From Paludibacter sp. (lineage in GTDB: Bacteria > Bacteroidota > Bacteroidia > Bacteroidales > Paludibacteraceae), in NCBI GenBank assembly GCA_028692715.1, contig JAQUWU010000014.1, positions 24,115-88,114 of the forward strand: a DNA stretch of 64,000 bases. The letters run 5' to 3'. Of the stretch, positions 17,472-28,815 are shown one piece after another (the first letter of the stretch is position 1; every line of letters begins with the position of its first letter). The translations under genes and the position numbers were made by a program. Under the pieces are notes generated by a model. That model saw only the letters and a list, made by a program, of their open reading frames with translations. It searched no databases and was not told the origin of the DNA.

Positions 17472-18383
17472 ATGAATAAGCCTAACCAAGACATTAAACA
17501 ATTTATCGAAAAACAACTGACCTCAAACAGCGGAAAAAACTTATTGGCAAGCAATGAAATAAGCTCATTGAAATTCATTGACGTAAATGAAATGTTGGTA
17601 CGTTCCATAAAAGAAATGGACGCAAAAACGGAGCAGGAAATGGTCGATTTTGCTGCAGATGAGGCACTTCAGGAATTTTGTCGGATTAATCAGTATTTCT
17701 CGTTTAATTCTCAATCGGTAGAAGAATTGAAATCTATTTATAGACAGCTTAATTCAACCATTCGTATGCTAAAAGACGATGCTTCAACCGCCGAACTTGA
17801 GTTTGTTAGTCAGCAACATTATAACAATTTGTGTGATTGGTTGGTGAAAACAAATGCCTTTGCCGGAAAAATGTACGATAAAAATCAGGAATTTGCTCAA
17901 CCTGTTGCATGCTCTGAATATCCACCAAGTTTACAATTAAATATTCTTCAACTTGACATAAAAACAATGCTTCAGCCCGTGTTAGATATTGGTTGCGGTA
18001 GAGAAATGAATTTGGTAAATTATTTGCGTGATAATGGAATAGAAGCATATGGGATCGATCGTTTTGAAAATAAAAGTCCATTTTATCAAAAAACCGATTG
18101 GCTTGAATATCAGTTCGAATCAAATAAATGGGGAACCATTATCAGTAATCTCGGATTTTCCAATCATTTTACACACCATAATGCAAGGATAGATGGAAAA
18201 TATAGAGATTATGCTATAAAGTATATGGAAATACTGGACTCCTTACAGCTAAATGGAAGTTTTCATTATTCCCCCGATCTTCCCTTTATCGAAGTTTATA
18301 TTGACAAATCGAAATATCGCTGTATTAATTTATCCATTGAAGGATATGCCTATAAAGCAAGTCAAATTACAAAGATTGGCTAA
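17472..18383 (+). CDS. SAM-dependent methyltransferase-like protein
   Basis: A protein of 303 residues. The N-terminal 155 residues are helical and unrecognised (RSIKEMDAKTEQEMVDFAADEAL). The C-terminal half carries a class I methyltransferase-type SAM motif at about 172-180 (VLDIGCGREMNLV) and an acidic motif II (GIDRF). A motif equivalent to IV is seen as ISNLGFSNHF. The substrate is unknown. It may be a degenerate methyltransferase, since the domain after motif II is short. It lies upstream of proS, which has its own promoter. Confidence 0.6.
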   Translation: MNKPNQDIKQFIEKQLTSNSGKNLLASNEISSLKFIDVNEMLVRSIKEMDAKTEQEMVDFAADEALQEFCRINQYFSFNSQSVEELKSIYRQLNSTIRMLKDDASTAELEFVSQQHYNNLCDWLVKTNAFAGKMYDKNQEFAQPVACSEYPPSLQLNILQLDIKTMLQPVLDIGCGREMNLVNYLRDNGIEAYGIDRFENKSPFYQKTDWLEYQFESNKWGTIISNLGFSNHFTHHNARIDGKYRDYAIKYMEILDSLQLNGSFHYSPDLPFIEVYIDKSKYRCINLSIEGYAYKASQITKIG

Positions 18384-18404
18384 GAATATTTCCTGAAAAA
18401 TGAT

Positions 18405-18412
18405 TACCTTTG
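18405..18412 (+). promoter_or_regulatory. proS -7 box
   Basis: TACCTTTG matches the Bacteroidota -7 consensus and lies about 90 bases upstream of the proS ATG, just after the preceding stop codon. A -33 box at proper spacing is not clear. Confidence 0.5.
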
Positions 18413-18503
18413 CACTCCTTAATGATAATTTGTTCAACTGGAAATTAGTTCTTTAGTTAACGGATTATTTTGTAAACGTAAATGATAAATTGAAAATTAG
18501 GAA

Positions 18504-19976
18504 ATGGCAAAAGAATTAACTTCGCGTAGCGAAAACTACTCACAATGGTATAACGACCTTGTATTAAAAGCAGATTTGGCTGAAAGCTCAGCCGTTCGTG
18601 GTTGTATGGTAATAAAACCTTATGGATATGCCATTTGGGAGAAAATACAGGCTGAATTGGACAGAATGTTCAAAGAAACCGGTCACCAAAATGCTTATTT
18701 TCCTTTATTTATACCAAAATCGTTCCTAAGCAAAGAGGCTGAACATGTTGAGGGTTTTGCAAAAGAATGTGCTGTGGTAACACATCATCGTCTTAAAGCA
18801 GATCCTAACGGAAATGGACTAATTGTTGATCCTGATGCTAAACTCGAAGAAGAACTGATTGTTCGACCAACTTCCGAAACCATTATCTGGAGCACATTTA
18901 AAAACTGGATACAATCTTATCGCGATCTTCCATTACTAATAAACCAATGGGCAAATGTCGTTCGCTGGGAAATGCGCACCCGTTTATTCCTTCGTACTGC
19001 AGAGTTCTTGTGGCAAGAAGGTCACACCGCACATGCTACTCGCGAAGAAGCTGTTGAAGAAGCACGTAAAATGCTGGAAATCTATGCCGATTTTGCTGAA
19101 CGTTATATGGCTATGCCTGTATTAAAAGGCGTAAAATCAGCTAACGAACGTTTTGCCGGAGCGTTGGACACCTATTGTATTGAAGCATTAATGCAAGACG
19201 GAAAAGCATTGCAAGCAGGGACTTCTCACTTTCTTGGTCAAAATTTTGCTAAGGCATTTGATGTCACTTTTGTGGATAAAACCAACAAAATTGATTATGT
19301 CTGGGCAACTTCATGGGGCGTTTCAACTCGTTTAATGGGTGCTTTAATTATGACACATTCCGACGATAACGGATTAGTGCTCCCTCCTAACCTAGCTCCT
19401 TTTCAGGTAGTTATTGTTCCGATTTATAAAAACGACGAACAATTGGCAGCCATTTCTGAAAAAGTAAACGAAATAACTCCAAAACTAAAAGCATTGGGTA
19501 TTTCTGTAAAATTCGACAACAACGATAATAAAAAACCGGGATGGAAATTTGCCGAATACGAATTAAAAGGCGTTCCTGTACGTTTGGCAATGGGTGCACG
19601 TGATCTCGAAAACGGAACTGTGGAAATTGCCCGTCGTGATACATTAACAAAAGAAACGGTTGCAATTGAAGGAGTTGAAACATATATTAATCAGTTATTG
19701 AAAGATATTCAGGCAAATATTTTCCAAAAAGCATTTGATTTTCGCACGTCAGTAACTCGTGATGTTAATTCATACGATGAATTTAAAATTGAAATTGAAA
19801 AGGGTGGATTTTTGATGTGTCATTGGGATGGAACGCCTGAAACTGAAGAAAAAATTAAAGAAGATACAAAAGCCACTATACGTTGTATTCCATTGGAAGG
19901 AGATAAAACTCCGGGAGTTTGTATGGTTACAGGGAAACCATCAGCACAACGCGTTGTTTTTGCAAGAGCCTATTAA
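18504..19976 (+). CDS. proS: Prolyl-tRNA synthetase, archaeal/eukaryotic-like (short) type
   Basis: A class II aminoacyl-tRNA synthetase of 490 residues that charges tRNA-Pro. The motif 2 region is [16 protein letters not shown] (residues about 166-181) and the motif 1 region begins near [15 protein letters not shown]. The anticodon-binding domain starts at about 300 ([13 protein letters not shown]) and the C-terminal zinc-type domain ends in the conserved VFARAY. There is no editing insertion between motifs 2 and 3, which identifies the short ProS type usual in Bacteroidota. It is followed by a strong terminator. Confidence 0.97.
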   Translation: MAKELTSRSENYSQWYNDLVLKADLAESSAVRGCMVIKPYGYAIWEKIQAELDRMFKETGHQNAYFPLFIPKSFLSKEAEHVEGFAKECAVVTHHRLKADPNGNGLIVDPDAKLEEELIVRPTSETIIWSTFKNWIQSYRDLPLLINQWANVVRWEMRTRLFLRTAEFLWQEGHTAHATREEAVEEARKMLEIYADFAERYMAMPVLKGVKSANERFAGALDTYCIEALMQDGKALQAGTSHFLGQNFAKAFDVTFVDKTNKIDYVWATSWGVSTRLMGALIMTHSDDNGLVLPPNLAPFQVVIVPIYKNDEQLAAISEKVNEITPKLKALGISVKFDNNDNKKPGWKFAEYELKGVPVRLAMGARDLENGTVEIARRDTLTKETVAIEGVETYINQLLKDIQANIFQKAFDFRTSVTRDVNSYDEFKIEIEKGGFLMCHWDGTPETEEKIKEDTKATIRCIPLEGDKTPGVCMVTGKPSAQRVVFARAY

Positions 19977-19996
19977 TTTTTTTTTAATATAATAAC

Positions 19997-20035
19997 AGAA
20001 GGCTGGATCATCGAATTGATCCAGCCTTCTTGTTT
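19997..20035 (+). terminator. proS terminator
   Basis: AGAAGGCTGGATCA pairs perfectly with TGATCCAGCCTTCT around a six-base loop, followed by TGTTTT. The remainder of the 430-base gap 19977-20406 has no gene that I can support. Confidence 0.9.
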
Positions 20036-20352
20036 TAATAATACCTATTACTATATATCAATAATTTTCACAGACTGTATTTATATAGTGACCCAAAGCA
20101 ATTTTATAAATGTACTAATTTTAATGCCGATGCAAAACGGATAAATTGAACATTGAGACTAACTTGGCTGCAGTAGACAGTGTTGAAATTGAACTTCTAT
20201 GTATAAGAACTTACATCCTGCTAAATAAGTAATGAGAATAATATAATGTCTCATTAATAAACTCGTAATATGCTGCTTATCTTCTTTTTGTTAAATTGTA
20301 AATGCTACATTATTTAATGGTAAATACTTACACTGTTCAGTGCACAACAAAA

Positions 20353-20384
20353 AAAACGACCCGAAATAATTTTCGGGTCGTTTT
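20353..20384 (-). terminator. Terminator of the T9SS-secreted protein gene
   Basis: AAAACGACCCGAAA pairs perfectly with TTTCGGGTCGTTTT around TAAT. Read on the minus strand it is followed by a T-run (the A-run 20349-20356), and it lies 23 bases after the stop codon of the gene at 20407. Confidence 0.9.
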
Positions 20385-20406
20385 AAATTTAATTAAATAT
20401 CTTGAA

Positions 20407-21435
20407 CTATCTCAAAATACTAACTTTTAAAGTGTTTGAATTAGTTTTTACGATATAAATACCTTTAGTAAAATTACTCATATTAATTTCTTTATCACTT
20501 GAAGTAGAAATTAGTTTTCCGGCAACATTAAAGATATTCACAACTGAACTGTTAGTGTTATAAACAGATTTACCATCAAATGAAAGAGCTGAAAAATCAT
20601 TCGGTGCATTAACTGCTGAAGCATTAGGTAAAGTTGCTTTAGTACTTGGAACAGTTAAACCTGCCAAAATATAAACAGCATTTCTCCAAATAGTTAAACC
20701 ATCATCTGTGATATTTTTACCTCCATTTGCCGAAATTGCTCCAAAATTCATACTAATTGCAATCATTCTTGAGATAAGAGTTTCAGTATCAATAGTTGAA
20801 CCAGCAGGAATGTCATTTATAGAAACTGCTGCATTTGTAACACCCGATGGTTGTGCTAATAATGTGGATGCACCAGAAATCACATTACCTGTAGTATAAT
20901 TTAGGTATTTAATACTATTTGTAAGTCCAAGTTCACCTAAATCTGTTGTAGGATCAACTAACACAGTAATTTCATTGGCTGTAATAGTACATGCTTTAAA
21001 TAAATCGTTTGTTGTAGCACCATCCTGAACTGTAAGTTTTGGGGTAGCACCTTCAACAGCAGCAGCGGGACTCGTTGTAATAGCTTTACCAGTTTTTAAA
21101 GCATACGTTTTATTGTAAATAAAAGGTTTAGGAATACTATTAATACCTAACGAACCTGTAGTCTTAAGAATTGCATCACCTGAATTAAAACTTTCTTGTA
21201 CAATAATTACATCATAATCTGCTAAATCAGTAATTACGTCTGAAGATTCAACAACTTTTACGGTTACATCCAAATTCGTATCTGCTTTCAACATTTGAAT
21301 AATAGCATCATTGCTAGGCGATGTTGCAGTTGTAGTCATTGTTAATTTGTTCATAGTTACATAAGCAACTTTTTTTACTGCTTGTACGTTTATAACACAT
21401 ACAACTGCCAAAAGGATAAGTAATGTTTTTTTCAT
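20407..21435 (-). CDS. Secreted protein with T9SS C-terminal sorting domain
   Basis: A protein of 342 residues with a clear signal peptide (KTLLILLAVVCVINVQA). Residues about 22-260 form an alpha/beta domain (KKVAYVTMNKL, YDVIIVQESF) like ThuA or glutamine-amidotransferase folds, but no catalytic triad can be assigned. The last 75 residues are a type A sorting domain (VVNIFNVAGKLIS, then FTKGIYIVKTN and the VSILR end) that directs export through the type IX system and anchoring to the cell surface. It shares its terminal design with the protein at 61696. Monocistronic. Confidence 0.82.
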   Translation of the reverse strand: MKKTLLILLAVVCVINVQAVKKVAYVTMNKLTMTTTATSPSNDAIIQMLKADTNLDVTVKVVESSDVITDLADYDVIIVQESFNSGDAILKTTGSLGINSIPKPFIYNKTYALKTGKAITTSPAAAVEGATPKLTVQDGATTNDLFKACTITANEITVLVDPTTDLGELGLTNSIKYLNYTTGNVISGASTLLAQPSGVTNAAVSINDIPAGSTIDTETLISRMIAISMNFGAISANGGKNITDDGLTIWRNAVYILAGLTVPSTKATLPNASAVNAPNDFSALSFDGKSVYNTNSSVVNIFNVAGKLISTSSDKEINMSNFTKGIYIVKTNSNTLKVSILR

Positions 21436-21733
21436 AATAAATAAATTTTAATAAATGAATAATAGATTTATAATTAAAATAATACAATTAAGCTTTCTTC
21501 TGTTTTCTTAATGTATTATCATTTCACAAACACAATTATAAAAAAACTTTAAGCAAACTAAAAATGCTCATTTTTAGCTACAATATCATTTTTTACACAT
21601 ATTATACCAATTTTTACACACTGCAAAAAAAACATCCCTTTAATAAACATAAATATTAATTTCGAATATATGTATTGATTATATGACACTTAGGTTTTTC
21701 ATATTATTTCAGTACTATTATTTAGCTCGATTA

Positions 21734-22701
21734 TTATTCAAAATTTGCATTTATATCATTTTCTTTAAGAATTTCTTTGAAACGATCAACTTTATCAAGT
21801 TTTTTCATTTCAGGATATATCATATTAATAAGTTTTATCGCATCTGTTTTATAAGGAGACTTTTGTTTAAGGTATAAGTTATAAGCTTTACAGATATTAT
21901 CCAGCCCTTTTTCATATTCAAATAAATCAAAGGCTTGTATTCTGCCCAACCCATAAAACACTTCAGGATTAAAACTATCCAATTGAGAAAGTGTATTGTA
22001 AGCATCAATGGCATTATTATATTCTTTTTTATATTCGTATGCAATAGCGATATTTTGCAGGGGCATAATTCCCAGTGGGTCAAGTTCAATTGATTTTTTG
22101 TAAGCAGTAATAGCAGCATCAAAGTTTTCCAGTCTGCGCTGACAGAGACCTATATTATCCCAAGCAAATGTAAAAACGGAATCTATTTTAACCGCTTTTT
22201 CGAAATATTTCAACGCTGTTTTATAGTTTTCCTTTTTAAAGTATTTCAATCCTTTTGAATATTCTTTTATTGATTTAGGATTGTCTGAAACGGAATTTGG
22301 ATTTTCTATATCATTGGAACCCAGTTTCTTTTTTAACGCTTCACAATTTTCCATCAAAAAACTTTCAATTTTATTATAATAGGTCAAATAGTCAGAAGAA
22401 TTTTTGTTTGTATTTATAGTAATATTAATGGTGTCCTTCTTTGAACTTTCTTTGTTATCGGATAAGTTTATGTTCATTAGTTGACTTCCCAACTGATAAG
22501 CACCTGCCTGATCATCAATACATTTATGAACTTCTTTTGTAAACTCGGATTTGGATTTATTTCTTGAATCGATAGTATCAATACAGTTACAGGCGTTGTC
22601 TGATAATTCCTTCAAAATACATCTGTCTTGGTAATTTTTTTATGAGCCAATGCTATTGTAGGCAAACAGAAAATGAATATAAAAACGAATAATTTCTTCA
22701 T
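21734..22701 (-). pseudogene. TPR-repeat protein with signal peptide, frame broken at a T7 run
   Basis: The signal peptide is read from the ATG at 22701 (MKKLFVFIFIFCLPTIALAH), then the frame stops at 22614-22612. The rest is open only in another frame, which can start at a TTG at 22615. Adding one base to the T7 run at 22635-22641 (A7 on the coding strand) joins them as AHKKNYQDRCILKELSDN, a natural continuation. The total length of 968 bases is one short of a multiple of three. The mature part has CNCID near its start and three to four TPR units at about residues 125-260 of the joined protein (AWDNIGLCQRRLENFDAAITAY and its neighbours). Probably periplasmic. The function is unknown. Confidence 0.75.
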
Positions 22702-22730
22702 AAAAATTATAGTTGATATTTGATAGTTTT

Positions 22731-23171
22731 TTAAATTGATGACGCTAAAACCTTACGCATTTTAAAATGAGCTATATTTATTTCAAAAAATTGTTCGCTG
22801 ATTATCTTATACCCTAGTTTTTGGTAAAATTCTACAGCTGTACTTCGGGCATGTAACTCAATAATCTTAAAATTATTGCTTAAAGCCCAATTCTCTGAAA
22901 AATTTACCATTTTACTGCCAACTTTCTTCGACCTACTATTTTGATCTACAGCTACTTGTCGCATTTTTAAGGTTTCATCACCGATAAATGAAAGTATTAA
23001 TACGCCAATCAGAATTTCATCTTGAAAAGCACCAATATGAACATCAGAGACTTCCTTATCCAGATTTTCGTCGTATAGATTCATTCCTAAAGGTTTTCGG
23101 AGTACCCTGTCGCGTAATTCTAATTCCAATCGATAATCTTCTGAATTATACGATATTATTTTTACTTCCAT
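22731..23171 (-). CDS. GNAT-family N-acetyltransferase
   Basis: A protein of 146 residues with the acetyl-CoA-binding core MRQVAVDQNSRSKKVGSKMV (about 71-90; the Q/RxxGxG/A loop appears as RSKKVGSK), preceded by the beta hairpin IGVLILSFI and followed by LHARSTAVEFYQKLGY. This matches the small ElaA/YjcF-like GNAT group. The substrate is unknown. It lies between the TPR gene and the metal-efflux group, separated from the latter by repeats. Confidence 0.85.
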   Translation of the reverse strand: MEVKIISYNSEDYRLELELRDRVLRKPLGMNLYDENLDKEVSDVHIGAFQDEILIGVLILSFIGDETLKMRQVAVDQNSRSKKVGSKMVNFSENWALSNNFKIIELHARSTAVEFYQKLGYKIISEQFFEINIAHFKMRKVLASSI

Positions 23172-23217
23172 TTTAAAATTTTATATAAAAGTTTTTTGTA
23201 CATGACAAAAAATAAAA

Positions 23218-23307
23218 CCTGCTTGCAGCAGGCAGGTTCCATTTCCTTTTTTTAATTTTGAAATACGACTTCCGAATAGCTATCGGGATTAAATTCTATT
23301 ACTTAAT
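23218..23307 (-). repeat. Inverted copy of the repeat block found at 60441-60530
   Basis: Read on the minus strand, 23307-23268 matches 60441-60480 at 37 of 40 positions, including the palindrome GATAGCTATTCGG. It is followed in both places by a spacer and then GGAACCTGCCTGCTGCA-GCAGG. The CCTGC...GCAGG part is itself a hairpin. Here it lies between the GNAT gene and the efflux adaptor gene. Confidence 0.7.
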
Positions 23308-23339
23308 TAACAATTATAATGACATAATTAATATGCTAA

Positions 23340-24461
23340 CTATTCGATATTGATATTATACGCCCCTTTAATTAACACTTTAGGAACATCCACTTTATTC
23401 AGGATTTCTACATTTCCATTCATTAGGCGACCTTTTTCGATCTTTATTTTATTTAAATAATAATTTTTATCATCTTCTTTTGCAAGGGATAAGATATAAC
23501 TGTTTCCCTCTGATTTTAATATTGCTTCTTCTGAAATAGCACTAACAATATCCGACTTTGTGTGAATCTCTATTTCGGCATAAGCATTATTTACAAAATT
23601 TGCACTTTTCATATCATTTATTGTAGCAAAACATTGAACTGTTTTTGATACATCATCCACCGTTTTTCCAATTGTGTTTAAAGTGGCATTATAAGTTTGG
23701 TTTGTGTTATCGGATAATTTGAAAATAACTTTTTGTCCCGGACTCAATTTGGTTATATCTTTTTCGAATACGGATAATTTTAACTGAAGTTGTTGAACAT
23801 CTATCACTTCTGCCAAATTAGTTTGCTGATCGGCATGTTGCCCAATCGACACATTAATCTGGGAGACAAAGCCGGATATTGGCGATTTAACCTGAAAAGA
23901 TTGTTTAAACTCTGCAGTTTCAATTGTTGATGCATCTAAGCCAATATATTGAAGTTTCATTTTAAGAGCAGAATACTTAGCATTCAGGCTTTTATATTCA
24001 CTTTCGGCAGAAATCAATTCCTTTTCAGATCCGATATTTTCTTTGTACAGCGACTTAATTCTTTCGTATTCGGATTTTACCCGTTTTAGTTGACTGGCTG
24101 TTTCTGCAAAATCGCGTTGAAGTTCAATAAATTCATTTCCGGTAAGTTCGAAAAGCGCCTGACCTTTTGTAACTCTTTGTCCTGCAGATATATAAATTTT
24201 TTGCACTAAACCGGACACAGAAGGACTAATTTGAGCTACGCCTGTGGATTTAGAAACAATACTTCCATTGCACTTGATAACTTCATCGAAAGCAATTTTC
24301 TGAATTTCGCCAAATGACATTTTATTTGATTCGTATTGTGTGCGGGAAATTTCTATATAATGACCTTCGGTTTGCGAATTTTCATCACTTTTGGTATTTT
24401 TTCCGCAGGAAGTCATTAGCACCGCGGTTATAATGATAGAAATGAATAATTTTGAGTTCAT
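23340..24461 (-). CDS. RND efflux periplasmic adaptor (CusB/HlyD family) lipoprotein
   Basis: A protein of 373 residues with a lipoprotein signal (IIITAVLMTSC, Cys at about 19). Next come a lipoyl-like half (SPSVSGLVQKIYISAGQRVTKGQALFEL, about 83-110), a helical hairpin (about 112-165), the second lipoyl half (VKSPISGFVSQINVSIGQHAD) and a beta-barrel domain with SPGQKVIFKLSD. Adaptors of this type bridge the inner-membrane RND pump and the outer-membrane channel. It lies 12 bases downstream of the CusA-TolC gene, so they form one transcript. The pump's metal type is suggested by its CusA/CzcA relatedness, not proven. Confidence 0.88.
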   Translation of the reverse strand: MNSKLFISIIITAVLMTSCGKNTKSDENSQTEGHYIEISRTQYESNKMSFGEIQKIAFDEVIKCNGSIVSKSTGVAQISPSVSGLVQKIYISAGQRVTKGQALFELTGNEFIELQRDFAETASQLKRVKSEYERIKSLYKENIGSEKELISAESEYKSLNAKYSALKMKLQYIGLDASTIETAEFKQSFQVKSPISGFVSQINVSIGQHADQQTNLAEVIDVQQLQLKLSVFEKDITKLSPGQKVIFKLSDNTNQTYNATLNTIGKTVDDVSKTVQCFATINDMKSANFVNNAYAEIEIHTKSDIVSAISEEAILKSEGNSYILSLAKEDDKNYYLNKIKIEKGRLMNGNVEILNKVDVPKVLIKGAYNINIE

Positions 24462-24473
24462 ATACCTGTTTTA

Positions 24474-27400
24474 TTAATTTGATAAATATATTTGATCTAG
24501 TAATATTTTATTGTATTCTAATACGTTATTTAGATAATCAAGTTTAATTTGCATAGCATTTTCGTAGCTGTAAACAAATTTAAAAAGATCAATTTCTCCA
24601 CGTTGAAAACTAGTAACAGTAGCTCTCAAGATTTCATCGTAAAGCTGCTTGCCCGAACGATTATAATTATCAATAAGTTCTTTATATTTAAAGGCTTCCA
24701 GTTTATAACCTTCAAATTTCATATTGAGTAAATTCAGTTCATTTTGAGTGAGTAATTGTTGTGCATTGAGAGCTAATTTAGCCGATTTAATTCGCGCTTT
24801 ATCACCCCAGAAAAATAAGGGAACTGCGACACCAACCTCAAAACCGTTGTAAAATTTAGCATTTGAGTAGCTGTTAGTTCCTCTAAAATAATTCAATGAA
24901 ATATCCGGCAAAAGCTTGTTTCGCTCAATATTCAATGCTGCTTCGCCCGATTTATCATTTAATTTCAGAAGACCAACAAACGGAGTTGAACTTGCATTAA
25001 TAACATCAATATTTGCAATGTCAATGTCAGTAGCTACATCAAATGAATCTTCTGAATTCATAAGCGTTTTGAGCTTTTGGTACGATTGTTCGATACTATA
25101 TTTCACACTCTTTAAACTAACGCTAATCTGTTGTCGTTTTGCCTTAATATTCAATAGGTCGAGTTGACTGAAATCGCCCAGATTTCGTTTTATTTCAGCA
25201 TTTGACTGTAATTTATCATATAAACTGTCAATAGCTTCATAAATTCTTTCTTTATTGCTAAAATGTTGAAGTTCATAATAGATGAATGAAATATTTTTTT
25301 TCAAATTTTGTTTTTGGATTTCCAGGTTCATTTCAGCTTTTGAAACGTCTATTTTTTTTGCTTTATATTCAGCACCATACAAAGTCGGAAAACTAAAATT
25401 CTGATTCACACTCCAAACCTTAAGCGGATATCCATTTTCAGCTATATTGTTTTCGTCGACACCGTAACTTACGCCCATTTTATCAAATGCAAAAGCAGTT
25501 GTTTTCAACACTTTACTCTCCTCTACTTTCAAAGAATACGCTTTAATTTCTTTATTATTTATCAGTGCAATTTGAATCACTTCGTTTAAATTCAATTTAT
25601 TTTGCTGAGCAAAAACTGAGGTCAATGGAAAAAGCAATAAGAATAATAACAGCAATGTATTTGAGCGAATTATTTTAAAAGGGAAAAATTTGACTCCTTT
25701 TATATTATTAAATATCACATACATAAGTGGCAATGCAATCATGGTAAGCATGGTGGAAGTAACCAGTCCGCCAATGACAACTGTTGCCAACGGACGTTGA
25801 ACCTCTGCTCCTGCCCCAGTAGAAATAGCCATAGGTAAAAATCCCATTGCAGCAGCAGCGGCTGTAAGCATAACCGGACGTAAGCGGTCTTTTGTTCCGG
25901 TCATTATCAATTCTTTCATATTTGTCATACCACCATGCTGTAATTCTTTCAAATGTTCAATTAACACAATGCCATTAAGTACTGCAATACCAAAAAGGGC
26001 AATAAAACCAACACCAGCAGAAACACTAAATGGTAATCCTCTAATCCATAAAAACACGACTCCACCAACTGTTGCTAAAGGAATGGCCGTAAAAATCAAG
26101 ATGGCATCTTTCAAGGATTTAAAAGCGAAATGTAGAAAGATAAAAATCAATAAAAGGGCTATTGGTACAGCAAGCATCAGTCTGTTGGTAGCATTTTGAA
26201 GATTTTCGAACTGTCCACCATAAGTTATATAATTCCCAGGTTTTAACGTTATATTCTTAGAAATAACCGATTGAATATCTTCCACAACCGATTGTAAATC
26301 ACGGTTTCGGGCATTAACACTAACTACTACTCTACGTTGAGTATTTTCCCTTGAAATTTTTGCAGGACCAACAGCATATTGAATATCGGCAAGTTCTTCG
26401 AAAGGAACCTGTTGCCCATTTTTTAGTGGTACATAAAGTTGTTTAATGTCTTCGATATCGGTTCTGCTTTGTTTTTGAAATCGCATCACCATATCAAATC
26501 TTTTTTCACCTTCGAAAACAACGCCTGCTACCTCACCTCCAAAAGCGGTTGATAAATAATTATTTAACGTTTTAATATCCAATCCATAATGAGCTACTTT
26601 CTGACGATTATACTCAATTTTTATTTGTGGAAGTCCGGCCGTTTTTTCAAGAATCACATCTCCGGCTCCCGGAACATCCGAAATTAAGTTTTTAATTTCA
26701 AGGGCTTTCTGATTAATATAATCAAGATTGTCACCAAATATTTTAATCGCAATATCCGAACGAACACCTGTTATTAATTCATTGAAACGCATTTCGATGG
26801 GTTGTGTAAATTCATATTCGACACCAGGAATTACCGATAAGGCTTCTTTAAACTTTTCGGCTAATTCATCCTTCGATTTTGCATTTACCCATGTATCACG
26901 TGGCTTTAGTTTAATAATCATATCAATTTCTTCCATCGACATGGGGTCGGTTGGGACTTCAGCAGCTCCTATTCTACATACTATTTGATCTACTTCAGGG
27001 AATTTATCGATGAGGATATTTTCCATTTGAGTAGTCATTTCAACCGTTTTACTGAGAGAGGTACCGGTTTTTAGTACAGGTTGAATTACAAAATCACCTT
27101 CGTCGAGTGTTGGAACAAATTCACCACCAATACGAGTAAACAAAAACACAGTAAAAACTAAAGATACTACTGCAGCTCCCAATACAATGCGCTTATTATT
27201 ATACGACCATTTTATAACAGGAGAATAACTGTTATAGGCCACCTTCATTATCCAATCGGAAATATTTCGTTTCGTTTTCTTTTCGGGTTTTAAAAAGAGA
27301 GATGCTGCTACAGGCAACCAAGTCAACCCTAAAATCATAGCTCCAACAATTGCAAATGAAAAAGAAAGTGCCATTGGGCGGAACATTTTACCTTCAACTC

Positions 27401-28815
27401 CGCTTAAGGATAAAATAGGAATAAATACAATAAGAATAATAACCTGACCAAAAATTGCAGATTTCATCATTTTAGATGCACCCTGAAAAGAGATTCGATC
27501 CATTAATGTTTGCTTAACTTCTCTCGGTGAACCTAAAATTTCATTTTTCTGAACAGTTATCCGCAAAGCTATAAATTCGACTATAATAACCGCCCCATCT
27601 ATTATTATCCCAAAGTCGAGTGCTCCCAAACTCATTAAATTTGCATCAATTCCAAAAAAGTACATCATTGTTATGGTGAATAATAATGCCAACGGAATCA
27701 TTGAAGCTATCACTAATGCAGACCTTAGATTTCCAAGTAATAAAATGACCGTTAGCATCACTATTATTGCTCCCAAAATAAGATTTTCGGCAACAGTAAA
27801 CGATGTTTTGGATATGAGTTCACTACGTTCCAGAATTGGATTAATGTAAACTCCTTCGGGTAGATTTTTCTGTATTTCGGTAACACGTTTTTTTACTTCG
27901 TCAATAACTTCTTTTGAATTAGCGTTTTTAAGCATCATTATTTGCCCTAACACTGTTTCGCCTTTTCCATTGGAAGTTATTGCACCAAACCTATTAGCGT
28001 AACCAAATTTCACATCCGCAATATCTTTAAGCAATATAGGAACGTCAGAATTAGTAGCAACAACAATATTTTCGATATCAGAAAGGGATTTTACCTGACC
28101 ATCGCCACGGATAAAATAACTTTGATTCGTTTTTTCAATGTATGCACCGCCAGAAATACTGTTGTTTGACTCAATAGCATTAAAAACATCCATCAACGTG
28201 AGATTCATTCCTTTAAGACGAGTAGGGTTTATGGCTATTTCGTATTGTTTCAAATAGCCCCCCCCAACTGTTAATTTCTACAACACCATTAATGCCAGAT
28301 AACCTACGTTTTACCACCCAATCCTGAATGGTTCTTAAATCCATGGCTGAATACTTGCCTTCGTAACCCGGTTTAATATCTAGCGTATACTGATAAATTT
28401 CACCTAAACCAGTCGTTATAGGTCCCATTTCGGGCACACCAAAACCTTCAGGAATATTGGCAGAAGCACTTTTTATTTTTTCGGCGATCAATTGGCGTGG
28501 CAAGTATGTGCCAATATTCTCTTTAAAAACGACTGTCACTACTGAAAGTCCAAATTTTGAAATTGATCGAATTTCTTCCACTCCGGGTAAATTCGCCATT
28601 TCCATTTCAACGGGTGCTGTAATAAACTGTTCGATTTCCTGTGTGGATAAATTTCCGGAAGTAGTAATTACCTGAACCTGATTATTTGTTATGTCGGGTA
28701 CGGCACCTACAGGAATCTTATATACTGAATATAAGCCAAATCCAGCTATTGTTAAAGTAAAAAGAATTACTATAAGTTTATTTTTAATGCTAAAATCCAA
28801 TATTTTATCTAACAT
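24474..28815 (-). pseudogene. CusA/CzcA-type RND metal efflux pump fused to a TolC-like channel, frame broken at a C8 run
   Basis: The N-terminal part (28815 to about 28258) starts MLDKILDFSIKNK and leads into NSWGG. The frame then shifts at a run of eight C (28258-28265; G8 on the coding strand). With seven bases it reads SWGGYLKQYEIAI, exactly as in intact pumps. The total length of 4342 bases is one over a multiple of three, and the repaired protein would be 1446 residues. Residues to about 1050 are the pump with its membrane helices; after FFPFKIIRSNTLLLL an internal signal-like segment (LLFPLTSVFAQQ) starts an outer-membrane efflux (TolC-type) domain of about 390 residues. Pump-channel fusions of this kind are known in Bacteroidota. 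Export of Cu/Ag or Zn/Co/Cd is inferred from the family. Confidence 0.85.
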
